A DNA stretch of 64,000 nt, taken from NCBI RefSeq assembly GCF_038502225.1, contig NC_091322.1, positions 1,599,061 to 1,663,060 of the forward strand. Direction: 5' to 3'. Source of the DNA: Cherax quadricarinatus. Taxonomy: Eukaryota; Arthropoda; Malacostraca; Decapoda; Parastacidae. Each line of letters opens with the position of its first letter. The first letter of the stretch is position 1. Below the pieces are notes generated by a model. That model did not search any database. It was not told the DNA's origin and was given only the letters and a program-made list of their open reading frames with translations. Shown piece after piece: positions 12,134 through 25,850 of the stretch. Both the position numbers and the translations under genes were made by a program.

Positions 12134-12489
12134 GAAATTCCCCTAAACCCTCCACGGGAATGTTCTTAATTCAAGGACATCCTGCAGGCGCACACTCACC
12201 CATCTGCCTTAGGCTTAGAAATACTACTGCTTAGGCCTAGCTCAAGGGGAAGAACCGGGGAAGGTAAGGGGGCGAGAAAGACATAAAATGCGACTCTACG
12301 TTGGTCTCATATTAAAAAAGGAAGAGAACAACAGGGCTGAAAACAGTAGCAATTACAAAAGGTCAGTTGTTACTGCCTGGTGGTGAGTGCGAGGCTGCTC
12401 AAGTGATGCTTGACCTTGCTGTTCCATCTCAGCAAAGTTGTTAGAGACACAGATAGTGGAAATCACAGAATGGTTATTATCATAACCAT
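12134..12489. other. Unassigned sequence after the minisatellite
   Basis: Single-copy-looking sequence with no sustained reading frame, no recognised element and no tandem structure. Confidence 0.4.
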
Positions 12490-12915
12490 AATTTTTAAAG
12501 GGGTGGACCGGTAAGCCAGCGGAAGGCCTCGGTCGGATGACCGAAAGTTCCAGCGGCAGGTCGTCATATGTCCCGCGTCAGGAAACACTTTTCCTGTTTC
12601 CTGACAAATCTTATCTAAGAGAGAGATTTTGTTCAGATTTTTAACCCCGGAAGGTTAGCCACCTCAGAATAACCCAAGAAAATCAGTGCGTCATCGAGGG
12701 CCAGTGTCTTATTTCCATTGGGGTCCTCAATCTTGTCCCCAGGATGCGACCCACACCAGTCGACTAACACCTAGGTACCTACTTGCAAGGTGAACGGGAC
12801 GACAGGTGTAAAAAAACACACCTAATGTTTCCACCCTTGCCGGGGATCGAACCACGGACACTCGGCTCTTCAAGACGCACTGAAACAACTATCACAGCCC
12901 CACCAATCAGCAACT
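12490..12915 (-). mobile_element. tRNA-headed SINE, full-length-like copy
   Basis: On the minus strand the head (about 12915-12840) contains GGTTCGATCCCCGG, a strong match to a polymerase III B box, with an A-box-like GGGGCTGTGATAG some 45 bases upstream. The body runs to about 12490 and includes GGTGTTAGTCGACTGGTG, CGATGACGCACTGATT and a GTCAGGAAACAG segment. The middle of the body recurs at 62943-63175, showing it is dispersed. SINEs of this kind are non-coding and depend on LINE machinery. Boundaries are approximate and I did not find a TSD. Confidence 0.65.
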
Positions 12916-13189
12916 GTTTGGTGAAAAGCACCCAATTCTTCAGGGATGTGACATCTAGATGTCTTCCTTCAGTCTGTTTATGACCTGTGCGAGCTCAGAC
13001 AAGCGACCACTTACCCAGTTATGTTTATGGGGGTTGAGATACTGCTCCTGGTCTAGACTACTGTCAACGACATCGCTGACTGCTAGCTTCTTTCTGCCTT
13101 ACCGTATATACTCTGGAAGCTGTACCAGCAACCAGGAGGCCGAGTCTAGCCCGCAGCGTCGGTGACCACCGGAAGCAACTAAAAGGTAA

Positions 13190-13480
13190 CCACTGCCTCA
13201 TTGAAGTCATTCCACTTTTCAACCACACACTAGCTATAGAAAGACTCCATTAAACCCCTTATAGCTCAGCTATGACTTCTGCTTCTCCTTGTGTTTCCTT
13301 GATCTTAGTCTTCTTAATTCATACAGTGTTACTACTGTACGTACCCTATCAATTCCTCTAAGATTTTGTATGTAGTAATTTTTGCGAGTCCTCCTTTCCA
13401 CTCAAGGTCGTTCACTTCCTTTAACTCTTCCTCATAGCGCTACCGTTTTGGTGTTTAGGGGACACGATGTCTTTTATTAT
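13190..13480 (-). mobile_element. Strongly decayed LINE family B fragment
   Basis: Pieces such as CCTATCAATTCCTCTAAG followed by TTTTGTATGTAGTAATTTTT and TTTAACTCTTCCTCATAGCG correspond on the minus strand to B blocks at 23262-23360. Many substitutions and indels separate them. No open frame survives. 12916-13189 is unassigned. Confidence 0.5.
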
Positions 13481-13584
13481 TGGTGTTATCTTTATTACAG
13501 TAGGACTGTCGTGAGGAAAGCTATCACAGCGTGGTGTGATACATATTTACGCCAACTCAGTATTTGCATCTTGTACTTCTTGTT

Positions 13585-13785
13585 GAGACATCTCCATTCT
13601 CTCCACATCGAAGCAATTAAAATTTGTCAACATAAAGTTTCGTTGTTTTCCTCTGTCCACCAGAAGACTTGGTTAATGTCTGAGTTTAGCTTCTAGCTAG
13701 GCAGCTAACACGAGTTTCTTTGTCTTGTTCACAAAGGATAATATGAAGCTATGGTTAGGGTTTTCATTGTCAACAATGAGGGTAA
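13585..13785 (-). mobile_element. Decayed LINE family A fragment (minus)
   Basis: TTGTTCACAAAGGATAATAT and the preceding GAAGACTTGGTTAATGTCTG parallel the family A segment at 4370-4500 on the same strand. It lies immediately beside the oppositely oriented family A relative that starts near 13786. Confidence 0.45.
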
Positions 13786-15945
13786 GTAGTGATGGAAAAC
13801 TCCAGCAATGATGTACGAGAAGTTATATTAAGCAAATTTAACTTAGACAATCAGAGAACTGACTGGGACAAAATTAACAAAGAACCATTAGACATACCCT
13901 GGGACTCTGGCATGAACACCCTCAACCTTCACCAGTGCTTGGAAGAGCTGAAAACAGAAGCATACAAGGTCTACATTCAATAAGTACCACTGAGAAACCA
14001 TATAAAGATGATAGAAGAACATTCAAGAGGAAAAATGGCTACTGAACTGCTTAAAACATGAATGTTACAATGGAGGAAATGTAACCTATTCAGTGAGATT
14101 ACAAAAACAGAATAAAAATTTCAGCTGCTGTACCAGACAGAAGCAGTACAAAGGGAACAAAAAGATATCCAGGACATTGGAAGAAATTCCAAATATTTTT
14201 GTCTATAGGCAAAATCCAAGTTAAGAACTACCTGTAGAACTGGACCACTGAATACAGACGGTTGTAAGACGGCGATGAAAAATTAATTAATGAAATTCTA
14301 AAATCCCAATATAAGATGAATCAACGTTCAACAATCCGCTAAACTAAAGCAGCGTGGAGAATTCAGGAAAAAAAATTCATTACCCCCGAAGACCACATAG
14401 ATCAATAACTGAAGCACTACTCCTGCAGAATTAAAAAAAAAAAACAGAAAACATACCCACTCATACAGCACCTGGACTGGATAAGTGGAATCCCTCTTTT
14501 TATAAGGAAATGCAAACTACCACTAGCACGAGGTTTCAGTATCGTTTGCAGAATTTAGATGTAGGTGAAATCCCAGAAATCTTAAAGAGTGCAGACATAG
14601 CTCCTTTGTATAGGGGAGGCACAGCCAGAAACTGCAGACAAGTAGCCCAAACATCCCACATCATAAATCTACGAAAAGGTGACGAGACACCAAATTACGA
14701 ACATTATGGAACAGCACAGACTGCACAAACCAGACCAGCATCGATTTAGAGAGGGAAGATCATGCTCGTCTCAACTACTAAACCACTATAATAGGATTAC
14801 GGAGGCACTGGGAGAAAATTTAAACACAGATGTAATGTAAATGGATTTCACAAACGCTTTTGACAAATGCGATCATGGGATGACTGAACACCAAATCAGG
14901 ACGACAGATATAACTTGGGAAATATAGTAAATGGATATTCAACTTTCTGACAGATAAAACACAGAGTGGTAGTAAACATGGCAAAATCCAGTATTAGTAA
15001 AGTAAAAGAACTCAGTACCCCAAGAAATATTGCTGGTACTTTAAACGTTTAGTTTCATACTGGACATAACCCCACTCCACAGTTTTGTATCATTTGTGAA
15101 TGATAAAATAAGCATAAAAATCACCTCAGTAAAAGATAAGACCCTACAAGTGTAAAATATATGCAAAGTATTCAGTGGGCTGTGGAAAATAACATGACTT
15201 TCAATGGTGACAAGTTCCAACTGTTTAGATATGGAAAGAACACACAAGAGAAACGCCAATTAGACCGAAAGGAATATGTGAAAGACCTGAGAGTAATTAT
15301 GTCAGCTGACTTTCCTTTCAAAGAACACAATGAGGCAAATGTCATGACAGCCAAGAAAATGATGAGGTGGAAAACGAGAACGTTCAAAACATGGAAAACA
15401 GTGCCAATGAAGACACTTTTTAAATTGCTTGTGATCTCTCGCTTGGAGTACTGTTAAGTGCTGACGACCCTGTTCAGGGCAGGAGAGATATCACAGCTGG
15501 ACCAGATTCAAAGTGACCCACATAAGAGCCAATAAATTTAGCATTTAAATTTTTGGGAATGACTCAGTCCTAAATATGTACTCACTGGAATGGAGGAGAG
15601 ATACACCATACACTCCAAATTTTCACAATGCCATAAATAGACTAGTGTGAAATATGAGAGAATGCTTAGTAAAAGGCAGCGAGTGGTGCCATGGAGGCAA
15701 TAAGAAAACACTATCAACATACGTGATCTCAGACTGTTCAACATCTTGCCAGAGGATATTAGAAACACTGCTGGAACAAGTGAAGAAGTCTTGAAGAAAT
15801 AAGACAATTTTCTCACCAAATACCGGAACAATCAAGCTGTGATGGATACGAGGATAACAGGTTGGCTGACCATCTGACCATGCCTGGCCAAGAGCAGGGC
15901 TGCGAGGGTAGGAAAACTCTTGAAATCCACCTAAGATGTACTTAC
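13786..15945 (+). mobile_element. Decayed LINE related to family A, plus strand, linker to 3' end
   Basis: In order on the plus strand: an endonuclease-RT linker at 13789-13983 (frame starting MMENSSNDV); GEIPEILKSADIAPLYRGG near 14560-14620; a degraded MDFTNAFDKCDH catalytic-A block near 14840-14880; QWAVENNMTFNGDKFQLFRY at 15171-15230; SADFPFKEHN and SRLEYC at 15300-15455; and a 3' end at about 15800-15945 shared with 17636-17755. The FADD box region reads SFVND, and stops and frame breaks are frequent. This is an old relative of family A with no coding capacity. Confidence 0.65.
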
Positions 15946-16400
15946 CAGTATTGAAGAGACGGGTGGTCACGGATGACGCTCGTCGGGATCAACTGGTTCT
16001 TCTTCAGCTGAGTTCGCATACACGACTCACTGCAAGTAAACAAGAATAATACCAGTGTACACAACACACACATGGCGCACGCACGCGCTCGCAAAAAAAA
16101 AAAATTAATGTGAAGATCTGGGATCATGGTCCTGCATCTAAGTCAGTTACTGTTGAAGGGTTTAGATCGTTTGACCCAATGAATCGCTTGTGTGGAATAA
16201 CTAAATGCTCTGGATGTCTTACTACTGGAAACTTCTCTGAACCTGACTGACCACCTGAGAACGTGTTGCCAGAGCTACAAGAATGACTTCAGCTTTATCA
16301 CCAAGTTTCATTTCTAGAGGGAGTTTTGTAAGAGTAAAAATGAAAAACAGTGACCAGTTAGTGGGAACATTCTTCGTTTAAGTTCCTGAATGTTGTTTTG

Positions 16401-16500
16401 NNNNNNNNNNNNNNNNNNNNNNNNNNNNNNNNNNNNNNNNNNNNNNNNNNNNNNNNNNNNNNNNNNNNNNNNNNNNNNNNNNNNNNNNNNNNNNNNNNNN
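16401..16500. other. Assembly gap (100 N)
   Basis: Exactly 100 undetermined bases. The round number suggests an arbitrary-size scaffold join, so the true distance between the sides is unknown. Flanks 15946-16400 show no recognised element beyond a short A-run and GC-rich CACGCACGCG near 16076. Confidence 0.98.
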
Positions 16501-16559
16501 GATCCAAATGATTTTGAGCTATCCTTCCCGTCCGTCCATTTTCACTTCTTCGGATCAAA

Positions 16560-16810
16560 CGTGATTACCTCCCATTTCCAGACGCAGCCCGGTCCTAAGC
16601 CAGGCGTCTGGTGCTTGCCTGGTCAACCAGGGTGTCGCCCATTATTTTTCCAGGGTTTATTTCACACATTCTCCCAGCTCTCTCCAGTATGTTATGACAG
16701 TGTGCAGATTTGGGACCAGACCCTCGAGCACCTTCATGTATACATTTTCATGTATCTCTCACTCCTGAGATCCAGCGAGCACACATTGAGGTCTTGAGGA
16801 GTACACCAGT
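16560..16810 (-). mobile_element. Diverged LINE family A-like 3' fragment
   Basis: GTGCAGATTTGGGACCAGAC near 16700 and the following blocks parallel family A at 1811-1880 (minus orientation). The rest is divergent. 16811-17240 is unassigned apart from an A-run at 16901-16913. Confidence 0.45.
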
Positions 16811-17239
16811 ACTGAAAATTTGAAGCAGATTCTCGGAAGAAGTTTTCTCATGTTATGAATGAAATAAAAACAAAAAGTTGGAGAAAGGAAAAACCCAAGT
16901 AAAAAAAAAAAAATCATGCAGCCACATAAAGGTCACCGATGGTGGATACCTGACTATCTATAAAATTAACCGTGATCAAAATAACTGCTGTGATTGCTTC
17001 TTACAACACCTCTCCCGGGTGTTTACTCAACCATGTTTACAATTAAGGAGGCAGCAACTGAAGAAGCCAATGTTTACAAGTTAGACCTCAAAATATCTTC
17101 TGGGTGCCAGAGGTACCCTAAATACACCTCCAGCGTATGGGAAGCTATTTCTTAGTACTAACAAACAACACTCTGTGACCCACACCAACTTACTGCTTTC
17201 CATAATTATAACAGTCATTAATACTAACCATAAAAGGGA

Positions 17240-17415
17240 ACTTGGTAAGTTCTTCAGATATATTCCTGACCAGCCGGGCTGTGGTTGTTAGGTTGGACAG
17301 CCTGCGGTCAGCAGTAACAGCCTGGGTGATTAGACTTTGAATTATCAGGCCTGGTTTGGGACCTCACCGCGGGGGGCGTTGACCCCTACCCCCGGAAGTA
17401 TCCTCCAGGTAATAC
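17240..17415 (+). mobile_element. Degenerate family A 3' end (plus)
   Basis: Contains CCTGACCAGCCGGGCTGTGG, a degenerate form of the GATCAGGC block, CGCGGGGGGCGTTGACCCC and the TCCTCCAGGTAAT terminus in plus orientation. It is 5'-truncated and about 175 bp long. Confidence 0.6.
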
Positions 17416-17635
17416 GGAGAACCTGTTCAGTTATAATACCCGAAGTAATTACAGCATAGCGAAGCTGGTTATCTTCACGAGCTGCCCGGAACGAGAGTAT
17501 TAGTTCCCTGGTGGAGAAACACTGGGTACCGAAGAGATGTTTAGTAAATACACGACGTTTCCATCTTTCTAGAGTTGTAGCCGGAGTGAAATGTAATGTA
17601 TACATCTGCTCTACACCTCGGGTCTTTGTCGCCAC

Positions 17636-17755
17636 TTCCTGCTATCCACCAGGTGCCGGATCAACCAGGCTGTGATGGATGTGTGGGCCCATGGCCGAGC
17701 TGTGAGGGGCAATTAAACTCTCGAAATCCATCAAAGACACATCACAGGTACACTA
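17636..17755 (+). mobile_element. 3' end fragment of the family A relative
   Basis: GCCGGATCAACCAGGCTGTG through CTCGAAATCCATCAAAGACA parallels the 3' end at 15830-15945. It ends beside the minus-oriented family A copy that begins at about 17826. Confidence 0.5.
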
Positions 17756-17825
17756 TTTTGAGTGTCAGTAATATCAAAGAAATTCCAGGGCAACGAGAGG
17801 AAGACGTTGAAACTGCCGTAGCTAC

Positions 17826-18915
17826 TGAACCCACAGTACAAGTCAAGTGCTTCCAAGCGTTCCCAGTAGTTAATGTGCTTGACAGAACTTATACGTGCAG
17901 TAAAGGATATCTGTACACTCTCCAGATTTGCAATTTCACCTGCTTTGAATGGAGATGTTAATGTACAGCAGTATTCCAGCATAGAGAGAACAAGTGATTT
18001 GAAAAAGATCATCATTGGCTTGGCATCTCTCGTTTTGAACGTTCTCATTATCCATCCTATCATTTTCTTTGCACTTGTGATCGTGGCACTGTTGTGATCC
18101 TTGAAAGTGAGATCCTCAGACATTACTACTCCCAGGTCCCTTACATTATTTTTCCGCCCTATTGTATAGTCAGCGTCTGTAGTATACTCTGTTCTAGTTA
18201 TTATCTCCTCCAGTTTTCCATAACGGAGTAGTTGGAATTTGTCCTCATTGAACATCATATTGTTTACCGTTGCCCACTGGAAAACTTTGTTTATATCTTC
18301 TTGGAGGTTAACCGCGTCCTCAGCAGATGACAGCCTCATGCAGATCCTAGTATCATCCGCAAAGGATGATACGGTGCTGTGGTGTATATCTCTGTCTATG
18401 TCTGATATGAGGATGAGGAATATGTTGGGGGCGAGTACTGTGCCTTGTGGAACAGAGCTCTTCACTATGGCAGCCTCTGATTTAACTCTGTTGACCACTA
18501 CTCTTTGTGTTCGATTTGTTAGGAAGTTGAAGATCCATCTCCCCACTTTCCCAGTTATTCCTTTAGCACGTATTTTGTGCAATATTACGCCCTGGTCGCA
18601 TTTGTCAAACGCTTTTGCAAAGTCTGTGTATATTACATCTGCATTCTGATTTTCTTCCAGTGCATCCAAGGCCATATCATAGTGATCCAGTAGTTGCGAG
18701 AGGCAGGAGCGACCTGCCCTGAACACATGTTGCCCTGGATTGTGCAGATTTTGGGAATCCAGGTGATTTGCAATCCTGCTTCTTAGCACTCTTTCAAAGA
18801 TTTTTATGATGTGGGACGTCAGAGCTATTGGTCTATAGTTCTTAGCTAATGCTTTGCTGCCACCTTTATGGAGCGGGGCTATATCCGTTGTTTTAAGTGA
18901 CTGGAATTTCACCCA
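17826..18915 (-). mobile_element. LINE family A, best preserved RT in the window
   Basis: One uninterrupted minus-strand frame (18912 down to the 17.83-kb junction) spans RT fingers to thumb. In order: SLKTTDIAPLHKGGSKAL, NYRPIALTSHIIKIFERVLR, GRSCLSQLLDHYD, YTDFAKAFDKCD (catalytic A), SSVPQGTVLAP (motif B), SSFADDTRICM (catalytic FADD intact), FNEDKFQLLRYGK, then LEYCCTLTSPFKAGEI. The 5' end is truncated before the endonuclease, and the 3' end of the element (C-terminus and tail) is missing beyond 17826. The frame runs about 30 codons into flanking sequence. RT catalytic residues are present, but the copy lacks endonuclease and 3' UTR, so it cannot be autonomous. Confidence 0.85.
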
Positions 18916-18929
18916 TTGGAGAAGACTGT

Positions 18930-19025
18930 TGGTGGTTTGAGGAGTTTTGGTGATAGGAGAAGACTGTTGGTGGGAAGAGAGTGTTGGTGGGAAGAGAGTG
19001 TTGGTGGGGAAGAGGTGTCAACACC
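18930..19025. repeat. Short 17-bp tandem repeats (GTTGGTGGGAAGAGAGT)
   Basis: Several imperfect copies of AGACTGTTGGTGG / GTTGGTGGGAAGAGAGT follow the family A copy directly. Confidence 0.75.
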
Positions 19026-19083
19026 AGCTGACTCACAACCTGCTCCACCAACATAGAAAGTTAACCTACAACCACCTACTACC

Positions 19084-19290
19084 AGTCCACCTCAGGCAGA
19101 GTGAACCCTTCAACCATCTACAACCAGTCCACCTCAGGCAGAGTGAACCCTTCAACCACCTACAACCAGTCCACCTCAGGCAGAGTGAACCCTTCAACCA
19201 CCTACAACCAGTCCACCTCAGGCAGAGTGAACCCTTCAACCACCTACAGCCAGTCCAACTCAGGCAGAGTGAACCCACAACCAGTCCACC
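19084..19290. repeat. Minisatellite, 42-bp unit, about 5 copies
   Basis: Units starting CAGTCCACCTCAGGCAGAGT occur at 19084, 19126, 19168 and 19210, with a partial unit at 19252. The 42-bp period (14 codons, no stop) produces open frames on both strands that are not genes. Confidence 0.92.
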
Positions 19291-19378
19291 AGACATTTGT
19301 GGTTCTAGTACATGAAGCCTACGTAATTTATCTACACTTATTAGATTAAGTTAGAGGTACATGACCTGAACTGATTCA

Positions 19379-20159
19379 GTTACAACACACACGAGGGTCA
19401 GGAGTGCACACTGGCACCGTGTAACACTAAGTGGGGAACCACTAGGATAGTTACAACACATACGAGGGTCAGGAGTGCACACTGGCACCGTGTAACACTA
19501 AGTGGGGAACCACTAGGATAGTTACAACACATACGAGGGTCAGGAGTGCACACTGGCACCGTGTAACACTAAGTGGGGAACCACTAGGATAGTTACAACA
19601 CACACGAGGGTCAGGAGTGCACACTGGCACCGTGTAACACTAAGTGGTGAACCACTAGGATAGTTACAACACATACGAGGGTCAGGAGTGCACACTGGCA
19701 CCGTGTAACACTAAGTGGGGAACCACTAGGATAGTTACAACACATACGAGGGTCAGGAGTGCACACTGGCACCGTGTAACACTAAGTGGGGAACCACTAG
19801 GATAGTTACAACACATACGAGGGTCAGGAGTGCACACTGGCACCGTGTAACACTAAGTGGGGAACCACTAGGATAGTTACAACACATACGAGGGTCAGGA
19901 GTGCACACTGGCACCGTGTAACACTAAGTGGGGAACCACTAGGATAGTTACAACACATACGAGGGTCAGGAGTGCACACTGGCACCGTGTAACACTAAGT
20001 GGGGAACCACTAGGATAGTTACAACACATACGAGGGTCTGGAGTGCACACTGGCACCGTGTAACACTAAGTGGGGAACCACTAGGATAGTTACAACACAT
20101 ACGAGGGTCTGGAGTGCACACTGGCACCGTGTAACACTAAGTGGGGAACCACTAGGATA
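19379..20159. repeat. Satellite, 71-bp unit, 11 tandem copies
   Basis: GTTACAACACAYACGAGGGT starts each unit at 71-bp spacing from 19379, and eleven units fit exactly to 20159. Units are nearly identical; differences include CACACG/CATACG, GGTCAGG/GGTCTGG and one GGGG to GGTG. Each unit contains AGTGGGGAACCACT, able to form a 5-bp stem with a GGAA loop, and the odd palindrome GTGTAACAC. No open frame is conserved across units. Confidence 0.97.
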
Positions 20160-20284
20160 CATCTGAATTCAGACACCACAAAATGGGCGGTCTGATTGAC
20201 CGTCAACGTTGCTTTTTCGACGCTTTTTAATCACATTACTGTAATAGTCATGTTATCATAGAAAAACCATACGCGTCTCTATAT

Positions 20285-20578
20285 TTCAGTCAACATTACT
20301 TAAAATATTATCAGTATTACGTAAAATATTATAAATATTACATAAAATATTATCAATATTACGTAAAAATATCAATATTACGTAAAAATATCAATATTAT
20401 GTAAAATATCAATATTACGTAAAAATATCAATATTACGTAAAAATATCAATATTACGTGAACATATTATCAGTATTATGTAAAAATATCATTATTTCGTA
20501 AAATATTATTATACAAAAATATTATATTACATAAAAATATTATCAATATTACATAAAAATATTATGATTATTACGTGA
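20285..20578. repeat. AT-rich tandem repeat, ATCAATATTACGTAAAA-type units
   Basis: About a dozen imperfect 17-24 bp units built on AATATTACGTAAAATATTAT. 20160-20284 upstream is unassigned. Confidence 0.85.
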
Positions 20579-22956
<2,378 letters not shown>

Positions 22957-22971
22957 CGTGTGTGTGTGTGT
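22957..22971. repeat. Short (GT)n joining two family B copies
   Basis: CGTGTGTGTGTGTAC separates the 5' edge of the 21861-22956 copy from the 3' terminus (GTACTACCTAGTTGAGG) of the next copy. Confidence 0.85.
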
Positions 22972-23966
22972 ACTACCTAGTTGAGGTTGCAGGGGTCGAG
23001 TCCAAGCTCCTGGCCCCGCCTCTTCACTGGTCGATACTAGGTCACTCTCCCTGAACCATGAGCTTTATCGTACCTCTGCTTAAAGCTATGTATGGATCCT
23101 GCCTCCACTACATCGCTTCTCAAACTATTCCACTTCCTGACTACTCTGTGGCTTTAGAAATACTTCCTAACATCCCTGTGATTCATCTGTGTCTTCAACT
23201 TCCAACTGTGTCCCCGTGTTAATGTGTACAATCTCTGGAACATCCTGTCTTTGTCCACCTTGTCAATTCCTCTCAGTATTTTGTAAGTCGTTATCATGTC
23301 CCCCCTATCTCTCCTGTCCTCCAGTGTCGTCAGGTTGATTTCCCTTAACCTCTCCTCGTAGGACATACCTCTTAGCTCTGGGACTTGTCTTGTTGCAAAC
23401 CTTTGCACTTTCTCTAGTTTCTTTACATGCTTGGCTAGGCGTGGGTTCCAAACTGGTGCCGCATACTCCAATATGGGCCTAACGTACACGGTGTACAGGG
23501 CCCTGAACGATTCCTTATTAAGATGTCGGAATGCTGTTCTGAGGTTTGCCAGGCGCCCATATGCTGCATCAGTTATTTGGTTGATGTGCGCTTCAGGAGA
23601 TGTGCTTGGTGTTATACTCACCCCAAGATCTTTTTCCTTGAGTGAGGTTTGTAGTCTCTGGCCCCCTAGACTGTACTCCGTCTGCGGTCTTCTTTGCCCT
23701 TCCCCAATCTTCATGACTTTGCACTTGGTGGGATTGAACTCCAGGAGCCAATTGCTGGACCAGGTCTGCAGCTTGTCCAGATCCCTTTGTAGTTCTGCCT
23801 GGTCTTCGATCGAATGAATTCTTCTCATCAACTTCACGCCATCTGCAAACAGGGACACCTCGGAGTTTATTCCTTCCGTCATGTCGTTCACAAATACCAG
23901 AAACAGCACTGGTCCTAGGACTGACCCCTGTGGGACCCCGCTGGTCACAGGTGCCCACTCTGACAC
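22972..23966 (-). mobile_element. LINE family B copy, longest open RT frame of this family
   Basis: A 314-codon minus-strand frame (24098 to 23154) includes SGVPQGSVLGPVLFLVFVND, SLFADGVKLMRRI, LEFNPTKCKVMKIGEGQRR, AHINQITDAAYGRLANLR, EYAAPVWNPRLAKHVKKLEK, SYEERLREINLTTLEDRR and ILRGIDKVDKDRMFQRLY. The second catalytic aspartate of the FADD box is glycine (FADG), so RT would be inactive. The first ~40 codons of the frame come from the adjoining microsatellite and are not LINE-encoded. The 5' edge lies directly against (GT)n at 23967. Confidence 0.85.
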
Positions 23967-24092
<126 letters not shown>

Positions 24093-24094
24093 TA

Positions 24095-24300
24095 CCAAGC
24101 CGTATCTGTAAGTTCGATACTCAGTTCCTGGCTCCGCCTCCTAAACGACATTGATCAATTCTGCTCTTGAAGTTGTGTATTAAGTTTACCTCCACTACTG
24201 CCTCATCCAAGCCATTTCACTTTTCAACCTCCCTGAGACTACACAAATACTTCCTTACAACCCTATGACTCATCAGTGTCTTCAGCTTCCATAGTTCATT
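24095..24300 (-). mobile_element. Diverged family B 3' end
   Basis: CTCAGTTCCTGGCTCCGCCT, then CTCCACTACTGCCTCATCCA and ACTCATCAGTGTCTTCAGCT parallel the 3' blocks of other B copies on the same strand. It is the third B piece in a row. Confidence 0.65.
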
Positions 24301-25850
24301 TGTATAAGATAAAATGGGATAAAAGAAAAAAGAGCGCAAGATTTTCAAGGGAACAAACCTTTTCAGTAAACTGGGCAAAGTGCATGGTAGAGTTATTGAA
24401 AGAATTATGGGTAAAACAAATAGTAAGACTGCAAAGGAACAAGGTTTTAGGAAGAACAGGGGATGTGTAGACCAAAAGTTTACATTGAAGCACAAAAGTG
24501 AACAATACCTATATAGAGGTAAGGAACTTTTCATTGCATTTATGGATTTAGAAAAGGGTGCATAAGGAAGCACTGCGGCAGATGTTACAGATGTATGAAA
24601 TAAATGCCATGTTACTTAAAGCAGTAAAGAACTTTATGTGGATAGCAAGGCACAGGTTAGGGTATGTAGGACAGAATGAGATTTTTCCTGTAAAATTAGG
24701 CCTTAGACAGGAATGTGTGCTGTTACTATGGATGTTTAACAAATTTATAGATGGTTGTGTAAAAGAAGTGAACGCTAGGGTGTTAGGGAGAAGTGTGGTG
24801 GTATTGGAAGAAAGTAAATCTGCTACGGAGTGGGAGTTGTCACAGTTGCTTTTTGCTGATGACACGGGTCTTTTGGGAGATTAGCAAGAGAAGTCGCGAA
24901 GGTTAGTAAAACGAATTTGGCAGGGTATTTAAAAGAAGGAAACTAAAAGTAAATATAGGAAAGAGAAAAGTGACGAGAGTATCCAAAAACATAGGTAATG
25001 AGAGATTGGACATGCAATTGGAGGGAATATGGAGGAAGTAAATGTGTATGGATATTTGGGAGTGAAATTGTCGGCAGATTGTTCTATGAGAGAAAAGGTG
25101 AACCACAAAACTGACGAAGGAAAAAAGGTGGGTGGTACACTGAGGCATCTGTGTAGACAAAACTTGATCCATGGAGGCAAAAGGGGAATGCACCAGCGTA
25201 TAGTGGTACCAACACTGTTGTATGGGAGTGAAGCATAGGTTTTGAATCTTGAAGTGAGGAGGTTTGAGTCAGTTGAGGGCAACATGTGGTGTGAATATTA
25301 TGCAAAGAATTCGGAATTTCGAGATTAGGAAGAGGTGTGGCGTTACCAATAATATTAGTCAGAGGGCTGAGGAGGGGCTGAGCTGAGGTGGACATTTACA
25401 GAGGCTGGAGAAAAACTGGATGACTTAGAAGGCTTAAAAATCTGGGGTGGAGCGAAGGATGGGTAGGGGTAGTCCTAAGAAAGGTTGGAGGGAGGGGGTA
25501 AAGCCGGTTTTGAGAGCCTGGGGCTTGGACATTCAACATGGTTGTGTGAAGGTGTTAGATAGGAGTGGAGGCAAGTGGGTTTTATTCGACGTGGTGTTGG
25601 AGTGTAAGCAAGGTAACATTTTCTGAAGGAATTCAGGAAAACAGGTTAACCGGACTTGAATCCTGGAGGTGCGAAGTACAGTGCCTACACTCTGAAGGAG
25701 GGACGGGGATGTTGCAGTTTGGAGGTTTATTCGAACTGTGATGTCGGCGCTCTTGGCAAGACAATGAGTAACAGCGAAAGTGTTTTCTCCCTTGTCAGGT
25801 CACCCAACCTCAGTGGGAAACGCCCGGTGTTAAAAAAAAGTACAAGTGTT
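24300..25850 (+). mobile_element. Decayed LINE of a third type (RTE/L1-like RT), plus strand
   Basis: Broken plus-strand frames carry GRVIERIMGKTNS, GFRKNRGCVDQKFTLKHKSE, FIAFMDLEKGA (catalytic A), then GLRQECVLLLWMFNKFIDGC (motif B) and LLFADDTGLLGD (FADD intact). These are followed by YGYLGVKLSADCS and VVPTLLYGSEA. The YGSEA/GFRKxRGCVDQ pattern separates it from families A and B and resembles endonuclease-RT proteins of RTE/L1-like LINEs; the clade is uncertain. Beyond 25240 the coding part decays, and a 3' tail ending in GGGAAACGCCCGGTGTTAAA (25816-25835) plus an A-run closes the element. At least three frame breaks and stops inactivate it. Confidence 0.7.

Noticed and set aside
5928..12155. 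Very long reading frames on both strands as repeat-protein genes
   Set aside because: They follow entirely from a 48-bp unit without stops. Competing long frames exist on both strands, and there is no start context, splice structure or sign of codon selection.
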